Below are positions 50,001 to 61,260 of a stretch of DNA of 64,000 bases, one piece after another. The stretch is taken from contig NW_025963598.1 of the NCBI RefSeq assembly GCF_910591885.1, positions 186,001 to 250,000 of the forward strand, in the 5' to 3' direction. The translations under genes and the position numbers were made by a program. Every line of letters begins with the position of its first letter. Position 1 is the stretch's first letter. The notes under the pieces were generated by a model. That model was not told where the DNA came from. It saw nothing but the letters and a program-made list of their open reading frames with translations, and searched no databases. The DNA comes from Bombus terrestris. Its lineage: Eukaryota > Arthropoda > Insecta > Hymenoptera > Apidae.

Positions 50001-53000
50001 GTGTCCCACGTTGTCCCACGTTGTCCCACGTTGTCCCACGTTGTCCCACGTTGTCCCACGATGTCCCACGTTGTCCCACGTTGTCCCACGTTGTCCCACG
50101 TTGTCCCACGTTGTCCCACGTGGTCCCAAGTTGTCCCACGTTGTCCCACGGTGTCCAACGATGTCCAACGGTGTCCCACGTTGTCCAACGGTGTCCCACG
50201 TTGTCCCACGTTGTCCCACGTTGTCCCACGTTGCCCCAGGATGTCCCACGTTGTCCCACGTTGTCCCACGTTGTCCCACGTTGTCCCACGTTGTCCCACG
50301 TTGTCCCACGTTGTCCCACGTTGTCCCACGTTGTCCCACGTTGTCCCACGTTGTCCCACGGTGTCCAACGGTGTCCAGCGATGTCCAACGGTGTCCCACG
50401 TTGTCCCACGTTGTCCCACGTTGTCCCACGTTGTCCCACGTTGTCCCACGTTGTCCCACGTTGTCCCACGTTGTCCCACGTTGTCCCACGGTGTCCAACG
50501 ATGTCCAACGGTGTCCAACGGTGTCCCACGGTGTCCAACGGTGTCCCACGTTGTCCCACGTTGTCCCACGTTGTCCCACGTTGTCCCACGTTGTCCCACG
50601 TTGTCCCACGTTGTCCAACGATGTCCAACGGTGTCCCACGTTGTCCCACGTTGTTCCATGGTTTCCCACGTTGTCCCACGTTGTCCCACGTTGTCCCACG
50701 GTGTCCAACGATGTCCAACGGTGTCCAACGATGTCCAACGGTGTCCCACGTTGTCCAACGGTGTCCCACGTTGTCCCACGTTGTCCCACGTTGTCCCACG
50801 TTGTCCCACGATGTCCCACGTTGTCCCACGTTGTCCCACGTTGTCCCACGTTGTCCCACGTTGTCCCACGTTGTCCCACGTTGTCCCACGTTGTCCCACG
50901 TTGTCCCACGTTGTCCCACGTTGTCCCACGTTGTCCCACGGTGTCCAACGATGTCCAACGGTGTCCAACGGTGTCCCACGGTGTCCAACGGTGTCCCACG
51001 TTGTCCCACGTTGTCCCACGTTGTCCCACGTTGTCCCACGTTGTCCCACGTTGTCCCACGTTGTCCAACGATGTCCAACGGTGTCCCACGTTGTCCCACG
51101 TTGTTCCATGGTTTCCCACGTTGTCCCACGTTGTCCCACGTTGTCCCACGGTGTCCAACGTTGTCCCACGTTGTTCCATGGTTTCCCACGTTGTCCCACG
51201 TTGTCCCACGTTGTCCAACGAGGTCCAACGGTGTCCAACGGTGTCCCACGGTGTCCAACGGTGTCCCACGTTGTCCCACGTTGTCCCACGTTGTCCCACG
51301 TTGTCCCACGTTGTCCCACGTTGTCCCACGTTGTCCAACGATGTCCAACGGTGTCCCACGTTGTCCCACGTTGTTCCATGGTTTCCCACGTTGTCCCACG
51401 TTGTTCCACGTTGTCCCACGGTGTCCAACGATGTCCAACGGTGTCCAACGGTGTCCAACGGTGTCCAACGGTGTCCCACGTTGTCCCACGTTGTCCCACG
51501 TTGTCCCACGTTGTCCAACGATGTCCAACGGTGTCCCACGTTGTCCCACGTTGTCCCACGTTGTCCCACGTTGTCCCACGTTGTCCCACGTTGTCCCACG
51601 TTGTCCCACGTTGTCCCACGTTGTCCCACGTTGTCCCACGTTGTCCCACGTTGTCCCACGTTGTCCCACGTTGTCCCACGTTGTCCCACGGTGTCCAACG
51701 GTGTCCAACGATGTCCCACGTTGTCCCACGTTGTCCCACGTTGTCCCACGATGTCCCACGTTGTCCCACGTTGTCCCACGTTGTCCCACGTTGTCCCACG
51801 GTGTCCAACGTTGTCCAACGGTGTCCAACGGTGTCCCACGGTGTCCAACGGTGTCCCACGTTGTCCCACGTTGTCCCACGTTGTCCCACGTTGTCCCACG
51901 TTGTCCCACGATGTCCCACGTTGTCCCACGTTGTCCGACGTTGTCCCACGTTGTCCGACGTTGTCCCACGTTGTCCCACGTTGTCCCACGTTGTCCCACG
52001 GTGTCCAACGATGTCCAACAATGTCCAACGGTGTCCCACGTTTTCCCACGTTGTCCCACGTTGTCCCACGTTGTCCCACGGTGTCCAACGATGTCCAACG
52101 ATGTCCAACGGTGTCCCACGTTGTCCCACGTTGTTCCACGGTTTCCCACGTTGTCCCACGTTGTCCCACGTTGTCCCACGTTGTCCCACGTTGTCCCACG
52201 TTGTCCCACGTTGTCCCACGTTGTCCCACGTTGTCCCACGTTGTCCCACGTTGTCCCACGGTGTCCAACGATGTCCAACGGTGTCCAGCGATGTCCAACG
52301 GTGTCCCACGTTGTCCCACGTTTTCCCACGTTGTCCCACGTTGTCCCACGGTGTCCAACGGTGTCCAGCGATGTCCAACGGTGTCCCACGTTGTCCCACG
52401 TTGTCCCACGTTGTCCCACGTTGTCCCACGGTGTCCAACGATGTCCAACGATGTCCAACGGTGTCCCACGTTGTCCCACGTTGTTCCATGGTTTCCCACG
52501 TTGTCCCACGTTGTCCCACGTTGTCCCACGTTGTCCCACGTTGTCCCACGTTGTCCCACGTTGTCCCACGTTGTCCCACGTTGTCCCACGTTGTCCCACG
52601 TTGTCCAACGATGTCCAACGGTGTCCCACGTTGTCCCACGTTGTTCCATGGTTTCCCACGTTGTCCCACGTTGTCCCACGTTGTCCCACGTTGTCCCACG
52701 TTGTCCCACGTTGTCCCACGGTGTCCAACGATGTCCAACGGTGTCCCACGTTGTCCCACGTTGTCCCACGTTGTCCCACGTTGTCCCACGTTGTCCCACG
52801 ATGTCCCACGTTGTCCCACGTTGTCCCACGTTGTCCCACGTTGTCCCACGTTGTCCCACGTTGTCCCACGTTGTCCCACGTTGTCCCACGTGGTCCCAAG
52901 TTGTCCCACGTTGTCCCACGGTGTCCAACGATGTCCAACGGTGTCCCACGTTGTCCAACGGTGTCCCACGTTGTCCCACGTTGTCCCACGTTGTCCCACG

Positions 53001-53930
53001 TTGTCCCACGATGTCCCACGTTGTCCCACGTTGTCCCACGTTGTCCCACGTTGTCCCACGTTGTCCCACGTTGTCCCACGTTGTCCCACGTTGTCCCACG
53101 TTGTCCCACGTTGTCCCACGTTGTCCCACGGTGTCCAACGATGTCCAACGGTGTCCAACGGTGTCCCACGGTGTCCAACGGTGTCCCACGTTGTCCCACG
53201 TTGTCCCACGTTGTCCCACGTTGTCCCACGTTGTCCCACGTTGTCCCACGTTGTCCAACGATGTCCAACGGTGTCCCACGTTGTCCCACGTTGTTCCATG
53301 GTTTCCCACGTTGTCCCACGTTGTCCCACGTTGTCCCACGGTGTCCAACGATGTCCAACGGTGTCCAACGGTGTCCAACGGTGTCCAACGGTGTCCCACG
53401 TTGTCCCACGTTGTCCCACGTTGTCCCACGTTGTCCAACGATGTCCAACGGTGTCCCACGTTGTCCCACGTTGTCCCACGTTGTCCCACGTGGTCCCACG
53501 TTGTCCCACGTTGTCCAACGATGTCCAACGGTGTCCCACGTTGTCCCACGTTGTTCCATGGTTTCCCACGTTGTCCCACGTTGTCACACGTTGTCCCACG
53601 TTGTCCCACGTTGTCCCACGGTGTCCAACGATGTCCAACGGTGTCCCACGTTGTCCCACGTTGTCCCACGTTGTCCCACGTTGTCCCACGTTGTCCAACG
53701 ATGTCCAACGGTGTCCCACGTTGTCCCACGTTGTTCCATGGTTTCCCACGTTGTCCCACGTTGTCCCACGTTGTCCCACGGTGTCCAACGATGTCCAACG
53801 GTGTCCAACGGTGTCCCACGGTGTCCAACGGTGTCCCACGTTGTCCCACGTTGTCCCACGTTGTCCCACGTTGTCCCACGGTGTCCAACGATGTCCAACG
53901 GTGTCCCACGATGTCCCACGTTGTCCCACG
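50001..53930 (+). repeat. Right-domain HOR copy a (about 3.9 kb)
   Basis: Paired with the next segment at offsets of 3,930 to 4,410 bp. Landmarks are TGGTCCCAAG 50,121; TTGCCCCAGG 50,231; TTGTTCCATG 51,101, 51,171 and 51,371; the TTGTCCGACG pair at 51,931; ATGTCCAACA 52,011; TGGTCCCAAG 52,891; TTGTTCCATG 53,291, 53,551 and 53,731; TTGTCACACG 53,581. The edges are approximate. AGGTCCAACG at 51,221 is private to this copy. Confidence 0.75.
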
Positions 53931-56900
53931 TTGTCCCACGTTGTCCCACGTTGTCCCACGTTGTCCCACGTTGTCCCACGTTGTCCCACGATGTCCCACG
54001 TTGTCCCACGTTGTCCCACGTTGTCCCACGTTGTCCCACGTTGTCCCACGTGGTCCCAAGTTGTCCCACGTTGTCCCACGGTGTCCAACGATGTCCAACG
54101 GTGTCCCACGTTGTCCAACGGTGTCCCACGTTGTCCCACGTTGTCCCACGTTGTCCCACGTTGCCCCAGGATGTCCCACGTTGTCCCACGTTGTCCCACG
54201 TTGTCCCACGTTGTCCCACGTTGTCCCACGTTGTCCCACGTTGTCCCACGTTGTCCCACGTTGTCCCACGTTGTCCCACGTTGTCCCACGGTGTCCAACG
54301 GTGTCCAGCGATGTCCAACGGTGTCCCACGTTGTCCCACGTTGTCCCACGTTGTCCCACGTTGTCCCACGTTGTCCCACGTTGTCCCACGTTGTCCCACG
54401 TTGTCCCACGTTGTCCCACGGTGTCCAACGATGTCCAACGGTGTCCAACGGTGTCCCACGGTGTCCAACGGTGTCCCACGTTGTCCCACGTTGTCCCACG
54501 TTGTCCCACGTTGTCCCACGTTGTCCCACGTTGTCCCACGTTGTCCAACGATGTCCAACGGTGTCCCACGTTGTCCCACGTTGTTCCATGGTTTCCCACG
54601 TTGTCCCACGTTGTCCCACGTTGTCCCACGGTGTCCAACGATGTCCAACGGTGTCCAACGATGTCCAACGGTGTCCCACGTTGTCCAACGGTGTCCCACG
54701 TTGTCCCACGTTGTCCCACGTTGTCCCACGTTGTCCCACGATGTCCCACGTTGTCCCACGTTGTCCCACGTTGTCCCACGTTGTCCCACGATGTCCCACG
54801 TTGTCCCACGTTGTCCCACGTTGTCCCACGTTGTCCCACGTTGTCCCACGTTGTCCCACGTTGTCCCACGGTGTCCAACGATGTCCAACGGTGTCCAACG
54901 GTGTCCCACGGTGTCCAACGGTGTCCCACGTTGTCCCACGTTGTCCCACGTTGTCCCACGTTGTCCCACGTTGTCCCACGTTGTCCCACGTTGTCCAACG
55001 ATGTCCAACGGTGTCCCACGTTGTCCCACGTTGTTCCATGGTTTCCCACGTTGTCCCACGTTGTCCCACGTTGTCCCACGGTGTCCAACGTTGTCCCACG
55101 TTGTTCCATGGTTTCCCACGTTGTCCCACGTTGTCCCACGTTGTCCAACGATGTCCAACGGTGTCCAACGGTGTCCCACGGTGTCCAACGGTGTCCCACG
55201 TTGTCCCACGTTGTCCCACGTTGTCCCACGTTGTCCAACGATGTCCAACGGTGTCCCACGTTGTCCCACGTTGTTCCATGGTTTCCCACGTTGTCCCACG
55301 TTGTTCCACGTTGTCCCACGGTGTCCAACGATGTCCAACGGTGTCCAACGGTGTCCAACGGTGTCCAACGGTGTCCCACGTTGTCCCACGTTGTCCCACG
55401 TTGTCCCACGTTGTCCAACGATGTCCAACGGTGTCCCACGTTGTCCCACGTTGTCCCACGATGTCCCACGTTGTCCCACGTTGTCCCACGTTTTCCCACG
55501 TTGTCCCACGTTGTCCCACGTTGTCCCACGTTGTCCCACGTTGTCCCACGTTGTCCCACGTTGTCCCACGTTGTCCCACGTTGTCCCACGTTGTCCCACG
55601 TTGTCCCACGGTGTCCAACGGTGTCCAACGATGTCCCACGTTGTCCAACGGTGTCCCACGGTGTCCAACGGTGTCCCACGTTGTCCCACGTTGTCCCACG
55701 TTGTCCCACGTTGTCCCACGTTGTCCCACGTTGTCCCACGTTGTCCAACGATGTCCAACGGTGTCCCACGTTGTCCCACGTTGTTCCATGGTTTCCCACG
55801 TTGTCCCACGTTGTTCCACGTTGTCCCACGGTGTCCAACGATGTCCAACGGTGTCCAACGGTGTCCAACGGTGTCCAACGGTGTCCCACGTTGTCCCACG
55901 TTGTCCCACGTTGTCCCACGTTGTCCAACGATGTCCAACGGTGTCCCACGTTGTCCCACGTTGTCCCACGATGTCCCACGTTGTCCCACGTTGTCCCACG
56001 TTGTCCCACGTTGTCCCACGTTGTCCCACGTTGTCCCACGTTGTCCCACGTTGTCCCACGTTGTCCCACGTTGTCCCACGTTGTCCCACGTTGTCCCACG
56101 GTGTCCAACGGTGTCCAACGATGTCCCACGTTGTCCCACGTTGTCCCACGTTGTCCCACGATGTCCCACGTTGTCCCACGTTGTCCCACGTTGTCCCACG
56201 TTGTCCCACGGTGTCCAACGATGTCCAACGGTGTCCAACGGTGTCCCACGGTGTCCAACGGTGTCCCACGTTGTCCCACGTTGTCCCACGTTGTCCCACG
56301 TTGTCCCACGTTGTCCCACGATGTCCCACGTTGTCCCACGTTGTCCGACGTTGTCCCACGTTGTCCGACGTTGTCCCACGTTGTCCCACGTTGTCCCACG
56401 TTGTCCCACGGTGTCCAACGATGTCCAACAATGTCCAACGGTGTCCCACGTTTTCCCACGTTGTCCCACGTTGTCCCACGTTGTCCCACGGTGTCCAACG
56501 ATGTCCAACGATGTCCAACGGTGTCCCACGTTGTCCCACGTTGTTCCATGGTTTCCCACGTTGTCCCACGTTGTCCCACGTTGTCCCACGTTGTCCCACG
56601 TTGTCCCACGTTGTCCCACGTTGTCCCACGTTGTCCCACGTTGTCCCACGTTGTCCCACGTTGTCCAACGATGTCCAACGGTGTCCCACGTTGTCCCACG
56701 TTGTTCCATGGTTTCCCACGTTGTCCCACGTTGTCCCACGTTGTCCCACGTTGTCCCACGTTGTCCCACGATGTCCCACGTTGTCCCACGTTGTCCCACG
56801 TTGTCCCACGTTGTCCCACGTTGTCCCACGTTGTCCCACGTTGTCCCACGTTGTCCCACGTGGTCCCAAGTTGTCCCACGTTGTCCCACGGTGTCCAACG

Positions 56901-57890
56901 ATGTCCAACGGTGTCCCACGTTGTCCAACGGTGTCCCACGTTGTCCCACGTTGTCCCACGTTGTCCCACGTTGTCCCACGATGTCCCACGTTGTCCCACG
57001 TTGTCCCACGTTGTCCCACGTTGTCCCACGTTGTCCCACGTTGTCCCACGTTGTCCCACGTTGTCCCACGTTGTCCCACGTTGTCCCACGTTGTCCCACG
57101 GTGTCCAACGATGTCCAACGGTGTCCAACGGTGTCCCACGGTGTCCAACGGTGTCCCACGTTGTCCCACGTTGTCCCACGTTGTCCCACGTTGTCCCACG
57201 TTGTCCCACGTTGTCCCACGTTGTCCAACGATGTCCAACGGTGTCCCACGTTGTCCCACGTTGTTCCATGGTTTCCCACGTTGTCCCACGTTGTCCCACG
57301 TTGTCCCACGGTGTCCAACGATGTCCAACGGTGTCCAACGGTGTCCAACGTTGTCCAACGGTGTCCCACGTTGTCCCACGTTGTCCCACGTTGTCCCACG
57401 TTGTCCAACGTTGTCCAACGGTGTCCCACGTTGTCCCACGTTGTCCCACGTTGTCCCACGTTGTCCCACGTTGTCCCACGTTGTCCAACGATGTCCAACG
57501 GTGTCCCACGTTGTCCCACGTTGTTCCATGGTTTCCCACGTTGTCCCACGTTGTCACACGTTGTCCCACGTTGTCCCACGTTGTCCCACGGTGTCCAACG
57601 ATGTCCAACGGTGTCCCACGTTGTCCCACGTTGTCCCACGTTGTCCCACGTTGTCCCACGTTGTCCAACGATGTCCAACGGTGTCCCACGTTGTCCCACG
57701 TTGTTCCATGGTTTCCCACGTTGTCCCACGTTGTCCCACGTTGTCCCACGGTGTCCAACGATGTCCAACGGTGTCCAACGGTGTCCCACGGTGTCCAACG
57801 GTGTCCCACGTTGTCCCACGTTGTCCCACGTTGTCCCACGTTGTCCCACGGTGTCCAACGATGTCCAACGGTGTCCCACGATGTCCCACG
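53931..57890 (+). repeat. Right-domain HOR copy b (about 4.0 kb)
   Basis: Matches copy a: TGGTCCCAAG 54,051; TTGCCCCAGG 54,161; TTGTTCCATG 55,031, 55,101 and 55,271; TTGTCCGACG pair 56,341; ATGTCCAACA 56,421; TGGTCCCAAG 56,861; TTGTTCCATG 57,261, 57,521 and 57,701; TTGTCACACG 57,551. The offset grows from 3,930 to 4,410 bp (about 510 bp gained near 55,300-55,990), then drops to 3,970 bp (about 440 bp lost near 56,540-56,700). Confidence 0.75.
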
Positions 57891-59750
57891 GTGTCCCACG
57901 TTGTCCCACGTTGTCCCACGTTGTCCCACGTTGTCCCACGTTGTCCCACGTTGTCCCACGTTGTCCCACGTTGTCCCACGTTGTCCCACGTTGTCCCACG
58001 TTGTCCCACGTTGTCCCACGTTGTCCCACGTTGTCCCACGGTGTCCAACGATGTCCAACGGTGTCCAACGGTGTCCCACGGTGTCCAACGGTGTCCCACG
58101 TTGTCCCACGTTGTCCCACGTTGTCCCACGTTGTCCCACGTTGTCCCACGTTGTCCAACGATGTCCAACGGTGTCCCACGTTGTCCCACGTTGTTCCATG
58201 GTTTCCCACGTTGTCCCACGTTGTCCCACGTTGTCCCACGTTGTCCCACGTTGTCCCACGGTGTCCAACGATGTCCAACGGTGTCCCACGTTGTCCCACG
58301 TTGTCCCACGTTGTCCCACGTTGTCCCACGTTGTCCCACGATGTCCCACGTTGTCCCACGTTGTCCCACGTTGTCCCACGTTGTCCCACGTTGTCCCACG
58401 TTGTCCCACGGTGTCCAACGATGTCCAACGATGTCCAACGGTGTCCCACGTTGTCCCACGTTGTTCCATGGTTTCCCACGTAGTCCCACGTTGTCCCACG
58501 TTGTCCCACGGTGTCCAACGGTGTCCAGCGATGTCCAACGGTGTCCCACGTTGTCCAACGATGTCCAACGGTGTCCCACGTTGTCCCACGTTGTTCCATG
58601 GTTTCCCACGTTGTCCCACGTTGTCCCACGTTGTCCCACGTTGTCCCACGTTGTCCCACGTTGTCCCACGGTGTCCAACGATGTCCAACGGTGTCCCACG
58701 TTGTCCCACGTTGTCCCACGTTGTCCCACGTTGTCCCACGTTGTCCCACGATGTCCCACGTTGTCCCACGTTGTCCCACGTTGTCCCACGTTGTCCCACG
58801 TTGTCCCACGTTGTCCCACGTGGTCCCAAGTTGTCCCACGTTGTCCCACGGTGTCCAACGATGTCCAACGGTGTCCCACGTTGTCCAACGGTGTCCCACG
58901 TTGTCCCACGTTGTCCCACGTTGTCCCACGTTGTCCCACGATGTCCCACGTTGTCCCACGTTGTCCCACGTTGTCCCACGTTGTCCCACGTTGTCCCACG
59001 TTGTCCCACGTTGTCCCACGTTGTCCCACGTTGTCCCACGTTGTCCCACGTTGTCCCACGGTGTCCAACGATGTCCAACGGTGTCCAACGGTGTCCCACG
59101 GTGTCCAACGGTGTTCCACGTTGTCCCACGTTGTCCCACGTTGTCCCACGTTGTCCCACGTTGTCCCACGTTGTCCCACGTTGTCCAACGATGTCCAACG
59201 GTGTCCCACGTTGTCCCACGTTGTTCCATGGTTTCCCACGTTGTCCCACGTTGTCCCACGTTGTCCCACGGTGTCCAACGATGTCCAACGGTGTCCCACG
59301 TTGTCCCACGTTGTCCCACGATGTCCCACGTTGTCCCACGTTGTCCCACGTTGTCCCACGTTGTCCCACGTTGTCCCACGTTGTCCCACGTTGTCCCACG
59401 TTGTCCCACGTTGTCCCACGTTGTCCCACGTTGTCCCACGTTGTCCCACGTTGTCCCACGTTGTCCCACGGTGTCCAACGGTGTCCAACGGTGTCCCACG
59501 GTGTCCAACGGTGTCCCACGTTGTCCCACGTTGTCCCACGTTGTCCCACGTTGTCCCACGTTGTCCCACGTTGTCCAACGATGTCCAACGGTGTCCCACG
59601 TTGTCCCACGTTGTTCCATGGTTTCCCACGTTGTCCCACGTTGTCCCACGTTGTCCCACGTTGTCCCACGTTGTCCCACGGTGTCCAACGATGTCCAACG
59701 GTGTCCCACGTTGTCCCACGTTGTCCCACGTTGTCCCACGTTGTCCCACG

Positions 59751-60090
59751 TTGTCCAACGATGTCCAACGGTGTCCCACGTTGTCCCACGTTGTTCCATG
59801 GTTTCCCACGTTGTCCCACGTTGTCCCACGTTGTCCCACGGTGTCCAACGATGTCCAACGGTGTCCAACGGTGTCCCACGGTGTCCAACGGTGTCCCACG
59901 TTGTCCCACGTTGTCCCACGTTGTCCCACGTTGTCCCACGGTGTCCAACGATGTCCAACGGTGTCCCACGATGTCCCACGTTGTCCCACGTTGTCCCACG
60001 TTGTCCCACGTTGTCCCACGTTGTCCCACGTTGTCCCACGTTGTCCCACGTTGTCCCACGTTGTCCCACGTTGTCCCACGTTGTCCCACG
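59751..60090 (+). repeat. 340-bp duplication, copy 1
   Basis: From TTGTCCAACG at 59,751 through TTGTTCCATG (59,791) to the four-unit motif ending in ATGTCCCACG (59,971) and the following consensus run. It matches 60,461-60,800 at an offset of 710 bp. The four-unit motif, always 150 bp after a TTGTTCCATG, also occurs at 53,881 and 57,851. Confidence 0.8.
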
Positions 60091-60460
60091 TTGTCCCACG
60101 TTGTCCAACGATGTCCAACGGTGTCCCACGTTGTCCCACGTTGTCCCATGGTTTCCCACGTTGTCCCACGTTGTCCCACGTTGTCCCACGTTGTCCCACG
60201 TTGTCCCACGGTGTCCAACGATGTCCGACGGTGTCCCACGTTGTCCCACGTTGTCCCACGTTGTCCCACGTTGTCCCACGTTGTCCCACGATGTCCCACG
60301 TTGTCCCACGTTGTCCCACGTTGTCCCACGTTGTCCCACGTTGTCCCACGTTGTCCCACGTTGTCCCACGTGGTCCCACGTTGTCCCACGTTGTCCCACG
60401 GTGTCCAACGATGTCCAACGGTGTCCCACGTTGTCCAACGGTGTCCCACGTTGTCCCACG

Positions 60461-60800
60461 TTGTCCAACGATGTCCAACGGTGTCCCACGTTGTCCCACG
60501 TTGTTCCATGGTTTCCCACGTTGTCCCACGTTGTCCCACGTTGTCCCACGGTGTCCAACGATGTCCAACGGTGTCCAACGGTGTCCCACGGTGTCCAACG
60601 GTGTCCCACGTTGTCCCACGTTGTCCCACGTTGTCCCACGTTGTCCCACGGTGTCCAACGATGTCCAACGGTGTCCCACGATGTCCCACGTTGTCCCACG
60701 TTGTCCCACGTTGTCCCACGTTGTCCCACGTTGTCCCACGTTGTCCCACGTTGTCCCACGTTGTCCCACGTTGTCCCACGTTGTCCCACGTTGTCCCACG
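60461..60800 (+). repeat. 340-bp duplication, copy 2
   Basis: Second copy of 59,751-60,090, with TTGTTCCATG at 60,501 and the motif at 60,651. The match ends where 60,101 is TTGTCCAACG and 60,811 is consensus. Confidence 0.8.
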
Positions 60801-61260
60801 TTGTCCCACGTTGTCCCACGTTGTCCCACGTTGTCCCACGGTGTCCAACGATGTCCAACGGTGTCCAACGGTGTCCCACGGTGTCCAACGGTGTCCCACG
60901 TTGTCCCACGTTGTCCCACGTTGTCCCACGTTGTCCCACGTTGTCCCACGTTGTCCAACGATGTCCAACGGTGTCCCACGTTGTCCCACGTTGTTCCATG
61001 GTTTCCCACGTTGTCCCACGTTGTCCCACGTTGTCCCACGTTGTCCCACGTTGTCCCACGGTGTCCAACGATGTCCAACGGTGTCCCACGTTGTCCCACG
61101 TTGTCCCACGTTGTCCCACGTTGTCCCACGTTGTCCCACGATGTCCCACGTTGTCCCACGTTGTCCCACGTTGTCCCACGATGTCCCACGTTGTCCCACG
61201 TTGTCCCACGTTGTCCCACGTTGTCCCACGTTGTCCCACGTTGTCCCACGTGGTCCCACG

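Larger units (their letters stand above)
57891..61260 (+). repeat. Mosaic part of the right domain
   Basis: This part contains shuffled pieces of the right-domain HOR. It includes TAGTCCCACG (58,481), TGGTCCCAAG (58,821), GTGTTCCACG (59,111) and two copies of a cassette 710 bp apart (59,751-60,090 and 60,461-60,800). The stretch 58,601-59,280 reappears at 61,261-61,940 (offset 2,660 bp). Confidence 0.7.

Noticed and set aside
8921..58483. A 16,520-codon open reading frame on the + strand, and similar giant frames in every frame of both strands
   Set aside because: Neither strand of TTGTCCCACG contains a stop codon in any frame, so open frames are automatic. All frames give one monotonous decapeptide, starts are arbitrary ATG variants, and ends are chance variants such as TAGTCCCACG. 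There is no sign of codon-level selection.
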